Source: Siphonodentalium dalli (taxonomy: Eukaryota > Mollusca > Scaphopoda > Gadilida > Siphonodentaliidae). Taken from it: a stretch of DNA of 64,000 nt. Shown here piece by piece: positions 34,000 through 46,769 of the stretch. How positions within the stretch are numbered: the first letter of the stretch is position 1; the number at the start of each line of letters is the position of its first letter. The stretch spans positions 11,391,729 through 11,455,728 of the forward strand of contig CP136068.1 of the NCBI GenBank assembly GCA_032622095.1, in the 5' to 3' direction. The notes under the pieces were generated by a model. It saw only the letters and a program-made list of their open reading frames with translations, was not told where the DNA came from and ran no database searches. A program made the translations under genes and the position numbers.

Positions 34000-36900
34000 T
34001 CGCCCCTCGTCGCTGTAGACACCTTGCTGTATTCCTCCTACTCTCCGGCTCATCATTTTATCAAACGACACAGAAAAGAACATTGGACCTTTTGAACAAG
34101 AAATTCTTTCAGTTTTTCACTACAATATACGTAGTATCAGAAACAAAATCTCACACATTGCAGAGCAAACAGATGATTATGATATCATCTGCTTTAGCGA
34201 AACACATCTAAATGAAAACTTCCCCAGTGAGAACATTACCTTATCTAACTGTCAATCTCCAATTCGACTTGATAGAAATGAACGTGGTGGTGGACTTGCC
34301 GTATACTTTCGACTCATATCACCTTTAAATTGTTAGACTTTTTGTGCTTTGACGATGAGATTTTATGGTTTGAGGTGGGAACTAAACACAAATGTATTAT
34401 TTGCGTAACTTACCGTTCAGAAAATCAATGTATTGATACATATTGGAACAAACTCGACGAAGCGATTGAACGTGCCTTGTCCATAAATTATGCGCTTGTG
34501 ATAGTAGGCGATTTAAACTGCGATTTGCTTAAAAGTTCAGGTTCTCTTCAGTCAATCATGACAAAATATACTCTCAAAAATGTCATAAGCGGCCCAACTA
34601 GAATAGCAGGAAACTCGGAAACTTTATTAGACCCGATCATAATCAGCGAGACCATAAAAACAATGAACCTCTCAACTTATGACCTCGGAGTATGAGACCA
34701 CCTAGCAACGTCGGTTGAAGTGTGTGTCCCAATATATAAACAAAAATCATTCAAACGTTCTGTTTGGAATTACTCAAAGGGCAACTATGAGAGTTTAAAC
34801 TTGGAACTCTACAATATTGACTGGAAACAATTGTTACATACTGAAGCCGAAACGACGAATGTAGACGAAATGGTTACTAATTTCACGGAAACCTTCTTAG
34901 CAGTCTCCAAAAAAACACATCCCATACCATGAGACAATTAGAAACCGTGACAAACCTTGGTTTGACGGTATAATCAGAAAACATATTAGAAAACGCGACC
35001 GACTGAAAAAACTGGCAGTTCGTAGAAATAATGAGTCTGTTTGGAACAAATATAAATGTGTTAGAAATAAAGTTAACAATTTAAAAAAATCAGCAAAGGA
35101 AAAATATATGAACGATCTAGATGAAAATTTAAGTAGAATACTTAACCAAAACAATTCTGGCACACTGTAAAACAACTTCTCAATAATTTCTCTACGGATA
35201 ATTCAATTCCTATACTGAAATCAGGTAATACAGATATTGAAGATGAAATTCAAAAGGCAGAACTCCTCAATGAGATATTCACTAAATATGGCACGCTAGA
35301 TACTAATACAAAGGAGTTCCCGATTTTTGCCGACAGAACCAATGTTTTTTTAAGAGAAATTAAAACAAATGAGAAAGAAATATTTGACATTATTAAATGC
35401 CTTCCCGTTAAGAAGGCAAACTGTCCTGATGGGATAAACAATAAATTGCTCAGGGAAATATGCAGCTCCGTCAGTAAACCCTTATATTATTTTTTTTTTT
35501 AAATCGTTTAAGAGCTGTTGTTCCCCTGTGGCATGGAAAAGAGCAAACATAATACCAATAATTAAAAATGGTGACCGTCATGATCCAAACAACTATCGCC
35601 CCATCTCACTCATAAGCTTTGTTGGTAAAATATTAGAAAAAGTGGTATTCAACAAAGTCTTTAATCATTTAAATATAAACAACTTACTATATAAATACCA
35701 ATCCGGGTTTATACAAGGCCACAGTACCGAACTTCAACATCTCGAAAGCTTTTGACAAAGTGTGGCACCAATTGCAAGGTCTCTTAATCAAAATAAAACA
35801 GTATGGAATAACAGATATCTTGCTTAAATGGTTCACAAATTATCTTGACGGACAGCAGCAAAGGGTGCAAATAAATTCTAGCTTTTCTAAATATTCTCCA
35901 ATAGTAGCAGGGGTCCCCCAGGGGTCCGTAGTCGGCCCTCTGCTATGTTTAATCTACATAAACAATAAAGCTGATAACATGGAATCACAAGTGAGACTTT
36001 ATGGCGATGATACACGCCTCATAAAATATGATACGGACATTCAATGCCTTGAACATAGTGTAAATAATGACATGGAGAAAATAAGAAAGTGGGCGGACAC
36101 ATGGATAGTCAAATGCAATAATTCTAAGAAAAAATTACTATTTTTCACAAGTTCTCAAAGCCTTGAGAGACCGCTCATAATATTCAATGGATTGAGACTT
36201 GATTATTCTAAACAGCACAAGCATCTTGGCATGGAAATAGATGACGACTTAACATGGGACAGTTATATAGAAAATGTCTGTACTAGAGATTATGCTAAAC
36301 TATCCCAATTACGAAGACTCAAGTATGTTTTAAACCGCAAAACTCTCGAAATCCTCTATTTATCACACGTACGCCCAATCATGTAATATGCAAGTAGTGT
36401 CTGGGCTGGAGCACCAGATACGTTACTCAAAAAACTAGAAGATGTAGAATATGAAGCCGCACGAATTATAAGTGGCTGTACGAGATCTGTATCCTGCAAA
36501 CGAATACTAACTGAAATGGTTTGGGAAACACTTTCAGAAAGAAGACAAATAAAGAGACTTTCACTTTTTCATAACATTGTCAACCACAAAGTGCCGAAAT
36601 ATTTAGTTGACTTACTTCCCCCAAAATTTTCAGACATAAGCGACCACGATACTAGATTTGCGTCAAACTTTATACATTTTAAACCTAATATAAAAAGAAT
36701 GTAGTCAACGTTCATGCCCACGTGCGTAAACAACTGGAATGCAAAAAAAATTGAGACTAGAGATCTTAACCTACAATGTTATCTAAACATTTTTAAACCT
36801 CAAACAGCCAAACCCCCCAAGTATTACAATGTAGGAAATCGGACTGAAAATATATATCACGATGTGAATGTAGCAACCTCCTGTCAGATAAAGTTCAAAA

Positions 36901-37465
36901 TTACATTGCTAGTTTCAAATACTGCTCATGTGGAAACGGAGAAGAAAACGCCTTTCATTATTTCTTTGATTGTTACCTACATTCGAACCCAAGAATTCGC
37001 CTATTAAACAAATTACTTCCCTATAATATTTACTCACTAAAAATTCTGCTATTTGGAGACCCTACTCTTCGTGATTGCGACAACGAAAAACATTTCTTAG
37101 CTGTACAATCATTCATCCGCGAGACATTAGTAGAATCAATCGACTAACTATTGAGATAATTTATATATACAAGCCGGCAAATTGACTCAAACACACACGA
37201 CTTCCAAACCAATTCATATATAAACTCAAGACTGACTCGGGGTGGGGAACGACCGGTGAAATGTACATGTATATATGTTCAACTTGCTTTTGGTAATCAT
37301 GTTGCAATGTCATTATTCTTGATTTATTTTTCAGTGTAATAACGGGAGAGGAGGTACTCATAAGTGAGTCAGCACTTGTCCTCCAATCCCTTTGTCTGTA
37401 TACAAATGTATGTGTTATTTCCTATATGTGATATTGAAATTAGACAAATAAATATGTTTAATCTA
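34000..37465 (+). pseudogene. Non-LTR retrotransposon (LINE), endonuclease plus reverse transcriptase, decayed
   Basis: An apurinic-type endonuclease comes first: HYNIRSIRNK near 34120, ICFSETHLN near 34185, VGDLNCD near 34505 and DHLATS near 34697, broken by stops. A basic linker region follows (34950-35400). The reverse transcriptase begins near 35530 (WKRANIIPI, NNYRPISLISFVGKILEK, GFIQGHST) and continues in another frame at 35745 (KAFDKVWH, VAGVPQGSVVGPLL, then YGDDT in place of the usual YADDT). An internal deletion of roughly 20-25 codons seems to have removed the first part of catalytic motif A, just before KAFDKVWH. The C-terminal domain has further frameshifts and ends near 37147. 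AATAAA occurs near 37447 and the 3' end is near 37465. The layout fits the Jockey/CR1 group; the exact clade is not certain. It cannot encode active enzyme. Confidence 0.85.
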
Positions 37466-38446
37466 TATTTCTAACGCCATATTAAACAAAACTTCCCGCC
37501 AAATTATCTCGCTGACTTCAGTATATAATTCCAACAATTGCGACCCCCGACTTTTTCTGTTGCTCTAGGAATGTCAAGTTGTAATCAGATATTATTTACT
37601 TTTTCAAGCAATTCATCGTGTAATAATATCTAATAATTTATACATTTATCGAATGTGTCAATTGAATTGTCAATTTAGTTACCCAAGCCCACAAATTACA
37701 ATTCTAAGAACTATTTTGTTCGTATCGTATTATTCCCATCTATAATGTAGGTAGATCACTTTCCATTGAAAAATGCGTCGGAAGTTATGCATCTATACAT
37801 ATAGCAGAAAGTTGGTTTTATCTATAGTAGAAAGTTGTTATATCCATAGTAATGTGGTGTTATATACCAATAGTAGACTACACAAAACTATATCCAATAT
37901 ATGTTATTAGTGTAGTGGGCCATTGGCCATCTAGCTAATAAATTTCGCCATAATCGATATAACGTCAGTCACACTGGTACTCTGTAATACTTGCCTCAAT
38001 TGCATGCAACCGTCTATTCGCTGAATTATCAAAGACCCGGATGCCACAACAAGTCACGAAGGTTGAAACGAGTTCCGAGTCATGACGCTGATTTTTCTCG
38101 TAATTTGAACAATTGCGATTTTACGTAGAACACTCGGTCCTAAGGTTTATATCAAAATAGCAAGAACGGATTATTCATATCAAGAGACGAAAACATTGGA
38201 TCGTTGTTGGTTATATCACAAGAACAGCTGTCATGTGCGACACGCTGTTTCTGACACTGGGAGTAATATGATCGATATCTGCCTATATACCAAAACCGGT
38301 ATATATGTATGTACGCCCTCGATGGGTAAATATCGTAAATTGGTCAACAATCTGAAACATATTTTAGAACGTGATCGTGGACTTGAAACTCTAGATAAAA
38401 TAATAAACCGAGTTGATATTCGCAAATTATACTCTTTTAGCCGATA
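37466..38446. other. About 1 kb between LINE and right arm
   Basis: AT-rich. It holds several TATAGTAGAAAGTTG-like words near 37790-37880. No gene recognised. Confidence 0.35.
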
Positions 38447-39299
38447 TCGGTATTATATGGGTCAATAACTCCGGCGTTGGATGACACAGCAAGTAATTGT
38501 TTACAAGGGGCAAGTGGACCCGGCTGTGAACGAGATGACGAGTCAATCTTCACATTTTACGTTTAGTAAGGGTCTCACTACCATTAGTCATCGATATATA
38601 GTTTGATCCGGTCTCTATGTGGGCTCTTTGCGGACTCTTTGTGGGCCCGGGCTCTGCCTGTTTCTTTAGCCAATATCGGCATTTAAAGGGTTAATTAACA
38701 ACCACCGGTAGATGCCACAGCTAGTCCATTATCATAATATATTCTTAGTGTGTTTTATACTACCATACGACACCAACCGATGCTTTGTATGTATACTACT
38801 ACCATAAGGCATCATATTATACTGTCCGGGTTGGCTAATGCTCTTCCGGCTTATATCGTAATTTAAGGGGTTAATGAACCAGGCCGTGAACGAGATGGCG
38901 AGTCAACCATTATCGTTTACGTTTGATATAGGTGTCTGGCTACAATTATTTTAGTTATCGATATATTGTATGATCGCGGGTCTCTGGCTGTGTCCGGGTT
39001 TTCCCGTCTTCTTTTAGTCAATATTGGCATTTAAAGGATTAATAAACACGCCGATGGATGTTCCAGCAAGTAAATTTTCTATACGTTGTATGTATCATAC
39101 TACCATAAGGCATCATATTGTACTGCCCACGAGCTTATGTGGCCGCCCGGGCCCGCCCAGGCAGTAATTAGTGACACCGTCATGTAACGGTGCTACTATC
39201 ACTTTTCCTTAGAATACATGCATGATTGATTAATGCGATTTAGATGCATCCAATATACAGGAAAACATCGATAGCATCGTTACTGGTGGAACTATATAG

Positions 39300-41060
39300 T
39301 TTTTACTTCTCAGTTAGTTAGCTGTGATGCAAATGCAATCTATGTGCATGTGTCTGTTCACATTATGGCACCATTATGTATATGAGAAATTTACTTAGTC
39401 GCAATATTATTGGTAAATATTCCTTCCGTGTTAACAGGGATAAAGTGTTAAAGGGGTACTGTACGCCATTTTCATTAAATTTCCGGTGACAACAACGATC
39501 TAATATCGATAATATATAGAAACATAAGTAATTTGAGTCGAAGATGTATTCTGTAAACGCTCAGGTTAATAGGCTATCTTAAAATTTAATAATTTAAAAG
39601 TTAATAATTTGATATAAATTGAATTTATGACTGGAGTCATAAAATGGCGTCAATTAAATTACGAATTACCGTAATCAAATAAATTAATTGAGGGATACTG
39701 GATTGTTAAACCGATCGCACACACGATCGCTTAAAATATTATGATGATACGGGGAGAACACTCAAGCCACCCACTGACTTGCGACGATACAATAACTTAA
39801 ATGATTATATGGGACTAGTATGCCTATAATATAACTTTTATTTGATTCATTTGGTTGAAAACTGTACAAAAATTACTCGACAACGACAATTTGTATTTTT
39901 GCATACCGGTAAATTTGTCATCCGTAACACTACTTCGTACTCAACAGACTTTCAAATAATGAAAAAAATGTTACCTTATTCTCCGACTCGGAGACTATAG
40001 AAACCAACAACAACATTTGGCGTACAGTACCCCTTTAATGCATGTTGTTAAAATTTAATAATTTAGCCTCGGTTTGATTTTGCGGAAATTATATAGTCAG
40101 CAATTTAGTTGACTCCAGCTTGAACAACCTGGGAATTGGGGTTAAGAGTCACTGAATTTAGTTTGTAATTACTCATTATTCTTGTGTTATATTTATTATA
40201 AATTGTGGTTTCCATGTGAAAATAGTCCTTTGCATTGAAATAATATTTAATATTTGATCCTAAACTTGTTAAATTAATTCCCTAATTTCCGACAGGACAA
40301 CGGCATCATCTAAGTTGCCCATCATTAATTATTCAGTACTAATTTACGCATGTATTATAATTAATTTGAATTGAATTGTTTGCATGATGGCAATGTGTGC
40401 TTTCTCATCAATTGTAGAATTTGTTTTGTTATTATGTTTACATCATTTTTAATTTATCTTTATCCAGATTATGTAGGTGTTATAAGCCGTTATTCATAAT
40501 TAATTAGTCTGACTTTTTCCAATTTGCGTAATCCTTAATTTTCCATAAGTATACTTTCCGAATTACAACGTCCACGATTACACTTGATGATTAGCAATGA
40601 CTGCCTATTCTTCGGTATCCTTAGTGGCTTAGTCGCAATATTATTGGTCAATTTTCTATTTATTATTGTAAACTCATCGTCTACTTTGACAGTTATGAGT
40701 ATTATTGTCATCATTTACAATTAAATAATAGTATAAATACATATCAAATACATATCAAATACATATCAAATATGGTAGATATAACTTCCCTGTTAACATG
40801 GATCAAGTGGTGTTAATGCATATTAGTAATATTTAATAATTTAGCCTCGGTTTTATTTCGCGGAAATTATAATCAGCAATTTAGTTGACCCCAGCTTGAA
40901 CAATCTGGCAATTGATTTAAGAGTTACTAGCCGTGTACCCGACATTAAACCAAATCATACTTCGATGTCTAGCAGTTAAATAATTCAGTAGTATCTAAAA
41001 AGATAACAACATCATATCAATGAAAGGCAACTTAAATTAATTCCCTAATTTCCGACAAGA
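39300..41060 (+). repeat. AT-rich repeat family, two tandem diverged copies
   Basis: Blocks such as TTTAATAATTTAGCCTCGGTTT, CAGCAATTTAGTTGA and AGTCGCAATATTATTGG occur at 39400-39450 plus 40040-40130 and again at 40625-40915. Related pieces recur at 45745-46560. Copy 1 is interrupted by the TTAA-flanked MITE. There is no coding content. A short run of ACATATCAAAT repeats lies at 40739-40770. Confidence 0.6.
39452..40034. mobile_element. 583-bp MITE with TTAA target duplication (piggyBac-like)
   Basis: Terminal inverted repeats AGGGGTACTGTACGCCA / TGGCGTACAGTACCCCT, flanked by TTAA at 39448-39451 and 40035-40038. The paralogous sequence near 40810 reads GTGGTGTTAATGCATAT with a single TTAA, which is the empty site. 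The TTAA duplication is the hallmark of piggyBac-type insertion, though the terminal bases are not the classic CCCTTTG or CCC start. Confidence 0.8.
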
Positions 41061-41469
41061 TAATAGCATAATATAATTTATACCATAATTGCCTATTATA
41101 TTGTGCGTATAACACCTATTTTGTAAATTTCATCTTTACACCCTACTGTGGGTATACAGCGTCCTACTGTTGGTATAAATTTCTACTGTGGGCGTAAACT
41201 TTCAAACGTGATTTCGTGTGTTAAACGTTTATACCAATAGTAGAACTACGTCATAGTTAGCCAAATAGTTCTTATGTTACATTCATTTAAAATCGGAGAT
41301 TGTCATGATATCAATTAGATATGATGAAAATTGTTTGTATTTCAATCAAATATAGCACTCTATTGTTATATGAACTAGGAAACATATGAAACGGCACTCT
41401 ATCACGGTAGAGGAAATTCTGTCTGCCACTAAAGAATTGAAATCGAATAAATCAGTGGGACCAGACCAG

Positions 41470-43397
41470 GGCCCTGTTTCATGAAGGCAACTTATGACAT
41501 AGTTGGGACTTAAGATGGTCATAAGTTCAAACTTCAGTCATAAGTGCGTTTCACGAACAAAGTCTTAACCTAAGATGGTCTTAACTTTGGTCTTAACTTT
41601 AAGACTGGTGCGAGGTGTCATAAGATAATCTTAAAGTTAAGACCTACGTTGTGATCCGCAGTTGGTCCGAAATGTGGATGGGATATAGTTCATGTATATA
41701 TTATTATAAACACATTTAACTGAATAACACCTTGCTAGCACGGATGGGTGTTTCAGAAATGGTAGTAATTAATAACCAACTGGTAAGCTATAGCAGTGAC
41801 GTGGCCAGTGGTTGCAAGATTGGCGGGGTGTCCGCTACTAACTGTAAACCGCCAAGACCGGACTATATATACATTTCTAATTGCTGTAACAAAAAGAAAT
41901 TATTTACATAGAGTTGAACATCATTTGCGATTCAAATCACCCAATCGCACTGTAGACAATACTCATGTTGAGACAATTAGTCCGAACATTTTCACATCGA
42001 GGATAATAGTGAATGATTTATCCTCAGTTTTTTTTATAAATGCTTATGTCAGCTATTATTATTATTATTTACTTGCCTTTCTATATTATTATGCTATAAT
42101 TTTATTGTAAAAATGTATTGTATATGTACCCCGTATATATATCAAAAAGATAATAATACATAATATGTGTTATTTTATTATTATTATGTATATTATCATA
42201 ATCTATTAACTATGAAATAAAAAGATATATAGCATGTATATAGTATACGGACCGCGCGGGCACACCGGAATCCGCGGAAGAACATATAATATCACTGTGA
42301 ACTGGCCCACATACCCCTGGGGGAATTACTAAAATACCAATATAGACTATACCAGTGGTATAGTCTATATTGGTATTTAGTCATTTTCCCCAGGTGCCTG
42401 TGAACCGGCCGTCTGTTCACGTGTTGTTAATCATAAACGCTCTTTATTAGAAGTCGTTGATTTGGTTTTTATTAAAACATATATGCAGAATGTCGTTCAA
42501 CGTAACGTACTTTCGAAGTTCATACGCAGTTTGTTAATTATAACAGGCGTTTAGCACATTTGTCAACAGAACCAGAGCAAATGACACTAACATCAATTAT
42601 ATATGGCTTCTACAAGTATGTCTCAGATTGGAAATAAGTCCTATTTGGAGCACGATATGAAGTCCTATTCACATTATAGCAATATAAATAAAGAACGTTT
42701 TGTGTTAGTATTCCATGAATGTTGGCAATCAATAAAGAGCGTTTAGCTCAGTGCTTCCATTGTGGTGTATTGTATGTGTATGCCGTCGTGGCGACATATT
42801 CGGTTTCCTGGTATTATAGATGCGTCAAAGACGTATAATGTATTAGAACCCAATATCAGCATTGAAAGGAGCGAACATATGTCTCGCGTCGCCTTAATGT
42901 CATGTTATATGTGTGAAGGTTCACATTATGAGTTAGGATGTATAAGTCCCTTTAATAACTGAAATAATATATTTGAGCTCGATACGTTTGTATAAAATAG
43001 GCATTGGAAGCATGCAGCTATGTGTGGATGGGGTCTGACGCGAAAACACAGTTAAAAGGCGCGCTCGTGCAGTTAAGTATGCACCAGTCGTTATACTGAT
43101 TATCGCCCTTGCATTAAAATATCATAATTATTCTTAGACACGCCCTAGTATCTGTCACCAGACACTGTACCTAGGCATATAACACACACAGAACCAACAT
43201 TTTCTGTGCATAGCTGTACTAAATTGTCGAGAGCCAGTCTAAAAGCGCGCGAACTTAAATTACTACTTAAGTAGGACTTAATCTTGTTTTGTGAAACGTG
43301 TTCTTGAAACGGAAAAGTTACATCATAAGATCCACCTTAGATCTTAGATTAAGTCCATCTTAAGATAATCTTATGACATTGCTTCATGAAACAGGCC
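41470..43397. mobile_element. 1.9-kb MITE-like element inserted in the LINE
   Basis: The left end GGCCCTGTTTCATGAAG and the right end, read inverted as GGCCTGTTTCATGAAG, lie between two CCAG words (41466-41469 and 43398-43401). Removing the element and one CCAG restores the LINE frame, so a 4-bp duplication is likely. Sub-terminal words CTTAAGAT / ATCTTAAG are frequent. No transposase frame was recognised (the frames at 41796 and 42762 lack known domains). A 1.9-kb length is large for a MITE, so it may be an internally deleted transposon. Confidence 0.75.
42328..42378. repeat. Short hairpin inside the 1.9-kb element
   Basis: AAATACCAATATAGACTATA is followed after a spacer of about ten bases by the inverted TATAGTCTATATTGGTATTT, and the outer flanks CCTGGGGGAA / TTCCCCAGG are also nearly inverted. 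A strong local cruciform is possible. Confidence 0.7.
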
Positions 43398-45602
43398 CCA
43401 GGTCTCGAATGAGCTTTTAAAGGTGCTTGTTCCTCTAATGAGTGGTGGTTTTGCCAAAATATTTAACATAATTCTTCACACAGGGAACTACCCAACTGCA
43501 TGGAGCGAGTCAATTCTCAGCTTAATCCCCAAAAAAGGCGACAAGGGTGATCCGAATAATTATCGTGCTATAGCATTAAGCTCCACAATTGGGAAACTGT
43601 TTAATAAAATTGTAAACCGTAGATTAACAGATTTTCTTGTAAAAAATAAAGTTATTAGTGAAAATCAATTCGGATTTTGTAAAGGAAAGAGTACATTGAT
43701 AGTGCGTTTGTGCTGCATGCCATAGTTGAACGATATAAGTCACTGAACCGACCGCTGTATGCTGCATTTGTAGACTTCGGAAAGGCCTTTGATACCGTGA
43801 ATAGACAACTGCTCTTCGATAAAATGCAACACATCGGAGTTGAGGGTCAATCACTCCGTATAATCCGTTCACTATATTCTTCAAGTTGTTACACAACTAA
43901 GACAAATAGAGGACTTGGAACTGCTTGTTTATCGACCAAGGATGTATATATTATCACATAATTTATTCAAAATATTCATCGATGACGTTAGGAATATATT
44001 TGACGAATCGTGTGATCCGATGACGATCGGGGTTAGTCAATGCAATCATATTCTTTTCGCTGACGACCTCGTTCTATTGTCTGATAGTTCCACGGGACTC
44101 CAAAACTGTCTAAACAAACTGAATATCTACACGGATGCGAATGAACTTAAAGCTAACTCGGAAAAAACTAAATGCAGGATTTTTCGGGCGAGATAAACAA
44201 CAATAATTCCATTTCATATCTCTGAGACCAAACTCGAAAATGTCAAGGAATATACTTACCTTGGTATAACCTTTTCTAGTAATGGCAAGTTCAGAAAAGC
44301 TATCACAAACTTAAGTACTAAAGGGCTAAAAGCGATGCACTCACTGTGAAATGCGTGTAACCATACATCACCTCTCCCGTTGTTAACGTCACTCAAACTG
44401 TTCCATAAACTGATCAAACCAATAATCCTGTATGGCAGTGAACTATGTGGTGTAGAAATAACATCTAAAAATCACGATCGCCTAGCCTGTGAATCAGTTC
44501 ATATTAAATTTTGCAAACGTTTATTAGTTGCTGGAACATATGCATCAAATAATGCTGTCCGTGCAGAACTAGGTAGCTATCCTCTGTATATAGATGCAGC
44601 TTGCAGAATGTCGAATTAGTGTCACCTCGCTTTCGGACTGCGAACTTTTACGAAATGCAGTGAAAGAACAACGGGCGGTATTATCTACAAACTCAATTTT
44701 CAAATCAGTCAAATCTTTATGGTTAACTTTACCAGAAACAGGACACACCACCGACATGGTAACGAATAATTTCCGAAAATCTTTACAAAATAGCTACAAC
44801 GAGTACTTTCAAGCCAGCCTGAGTGACAACTGCTCAAAATCAGGCAGCAAAAACTCAGAACATATCGTCTTTAGAAGAAAGAGTATAGGCTATCTTCTCA
44901 ACGCGAAATCATTGGAAGACAGAATAGCTTTCACCAGATTGAGAATCATAACCATGTACTTGCCATAGAGAAGGGGCGTCATTTACAGCCCCCAGTAAAA
45001 TTTGAGAATAGAAAGTGTGTGTTTTGCTCTGATGATGTCGTAGAAGATGAAATACATTTCCTTATGGAATGCACTGCATATTCACAACTACGAAAAGAAC
45101 TTCTCGAGATAATGGTTACCATAATCCAAATTTTCCACGCATTAACGCAAACGATCAATTTATTACTATATTGACAAATGACTGTCCCACTCTAACACGA
45201 ATAATATGTAAACTGATCCGTCGCTTCTTCGATGCTCGTGCTGAGCAAATAACAGTTAGGTAACCATAAATATAATACATGATACCGAGACTCCTTATAC
45301 ATCTCAGCATGTAATTTTGTTCTTGTATATCTTATTATCACACGTTTTTGTATATACTATTATCCATTGTATTAGCAAACTGTCCTCATGTGGATGTTTT
45401 TTTGCCAATAAATCATTATCTATCTATCTATGAATGGTAATATCAAGAGACTGATGGCTCAGAAACAGGTTTACGTCATGACGTAACTGTATGCATCAAT
45501 ACGCGTGACGCATATTCCTTATAGCGTCGTATGTGTCTCTCTCGGAGCGGAGTAGTTGATTTCGCGCAAAAATAAAAGAAATAATTATTATGGCATAAAT
45601 AA

Positions 45603-45730
45603 AATACACCCATAGTAGCCGAGAGCACAAAATGTTCACCACTCGTAGTATTTTGGTTTTAACCACTCGCCACGAACCACAATTCCACTCGTGGTGAAAA
45701 TTTGGTATTCTCGGCTACTGTGGGTGTATT
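45603..45730. mobile_element. 128-bp MITE-like inverted repeat
   Basis: Ends AATACACCCATAGTAGCCGA and TCGGCTACTGTGGGTGTATT are inverted with one mismatch. The centre (CCACTCGTAG..., CCACTCGTGGTG) is also partly inverted, so most of the element can fold. No clear target duplication. Confidence 0.65.
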
Positions 45731-45744
45731 CTATATGTATTCTT

Positions 45745-46560
45745 ATTGTCACTGAATTTAGTTTGTAATTACTCATTATTCTTTTATTTTATTTATTTCT
45801 ATAAATTGCATTTTTTTTAAATTAATTTAAGTATTGGCTTTTATGTTTACCAAACTCGTGTGGGTGTTGTCAGCCGCCACTACATCGTAATTAGTTTAAC
45901 TGGTCTCGCCTTTTTTCAAATTTGCATATAATGCGAGGGCTATGCAGCGAGTTGTTTTTATTTTATGCAATTACGGAATTTTCAATTAGCTATAGTCCAC
46001 GATTGCTTTAAATCAAATTAGCGAGCACTGCTTGTGTTTATTAATCCTTATTCACAATATTATTGGTAGATATTCTTTCCAATTGACTTGCTATAGAGCT
46101 TTAAAATTCATCCCACTCAAGCCAACTACATTTTACTGCCAATAGTGAACAGTCGAACTGTATTCTTTAGTTTCTGACAAGATAATAACATCATATAAAT
46201 TAATGCAGCATAATTTAATTCCCTAATTTAAGACAAGATAATAGCGTCATGTATGTATCTTTAATTTCACTATCTTTATTCATTGCTCATTACTCATGTA
46301 TTTAATTTTCGATTAAATCATAATTATTATGATATGCATCGTGTGCATGCTCTAATTGTGTGCTATATATATATATTATATTTTGTTTTGTTATTATGTT
46401 TAAATATTGTGTAGTTATGTGTATCTGGCTGTTGTTGTCTTACCAGAGGACATTATAATAAATTTATTTGTTCTCGCCTTTTGTATGTTCATATGATACC
46501 TGGGCTATGCAGCGAGTTGTTTTCATATTTGTATTCCATTATGTTATTTGCAATTAGCGA
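45745..46560 (+). repeat. Further diverged copies of the 39-41 kb AT-rich family
   Basis: GTCACTGAATTTAGTTTGTA at 45750 repeats 40150. CTCGCCTTTT..GGGCTATGCAGCGAGTTGTTTT occurs at 45905-45957 and again at 46470-46525. No gene seen. Confidence 0.55.
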
Positions 46561-46769
46561 TATATAAACCTCGTTTTGTGTCATAAGTTCCATGATTGCG
46601 CTGAATTATTAGATGTTCATGCTTATTTATCATTGTCTGCAATAGAACTGGAAGGTATGCCCCCTCTTATGGTGCGTCGACACCACTGCATATCTGTATA
46701 CAGCTCTACCCGCCGTATATGGCAAGAAACGTGGCCAACAGAAAATACACCGGCATTTTTGTCCCAGTG

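Larger units (their letters stand above)
32986..39170. mobile_element. 6.2-kb inverted structure with tandem-unit arms enclosing a LINE
   Basis: The left arm (about 32986-33540) and right arm (about 38447-39170) consist of diverged units of about 180-215 bp carrying TTAACCCCTTAAATGACG, GCCGATATCGGC and TGACTCGCCATCTCGTTC, in opposite orientation on the two sides. This again is foldback-like architecture. The exact ends and any target duplication could not be fixed. The 38196-38468 frame overlaps the inner border and is not supported. Confidence 0.6.
41385..45432 (+). pseudogene. Second LINE, reverse transcriptase and C-terminal zinc motif, split by a MITE
   Basis: The 5'-truncated element starts near 41385 with an RT lead-in (ITVEEILSATKELKSNKSVG at 41400-41460). 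It is cut at 41469 by a 1.93-kb MITE and resumes at 43402 in the same coding sense (SNELLK, then ESILSLIPKKGDKGDPNNYR and QFGFCKGKST). Motif A is FVDFGKAFDTVN at 43768-43803. Motif C, FADDLVLL, is intact at about 44055-44080. Motif B lies in a frameshifted stretch near 43905-43950. A thumb/connection part follows (ILYGSELCG near 44430). The C-terminus has CVFC...HFLMEC, a C-C-H-C zinc-like motif near 45020-45075. The 3' end has AATAAATC followed by (ATCT) repeats at 45415-45432. Several frameshifts make it dead. The clade is not fixed. Confidence 0.83.
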
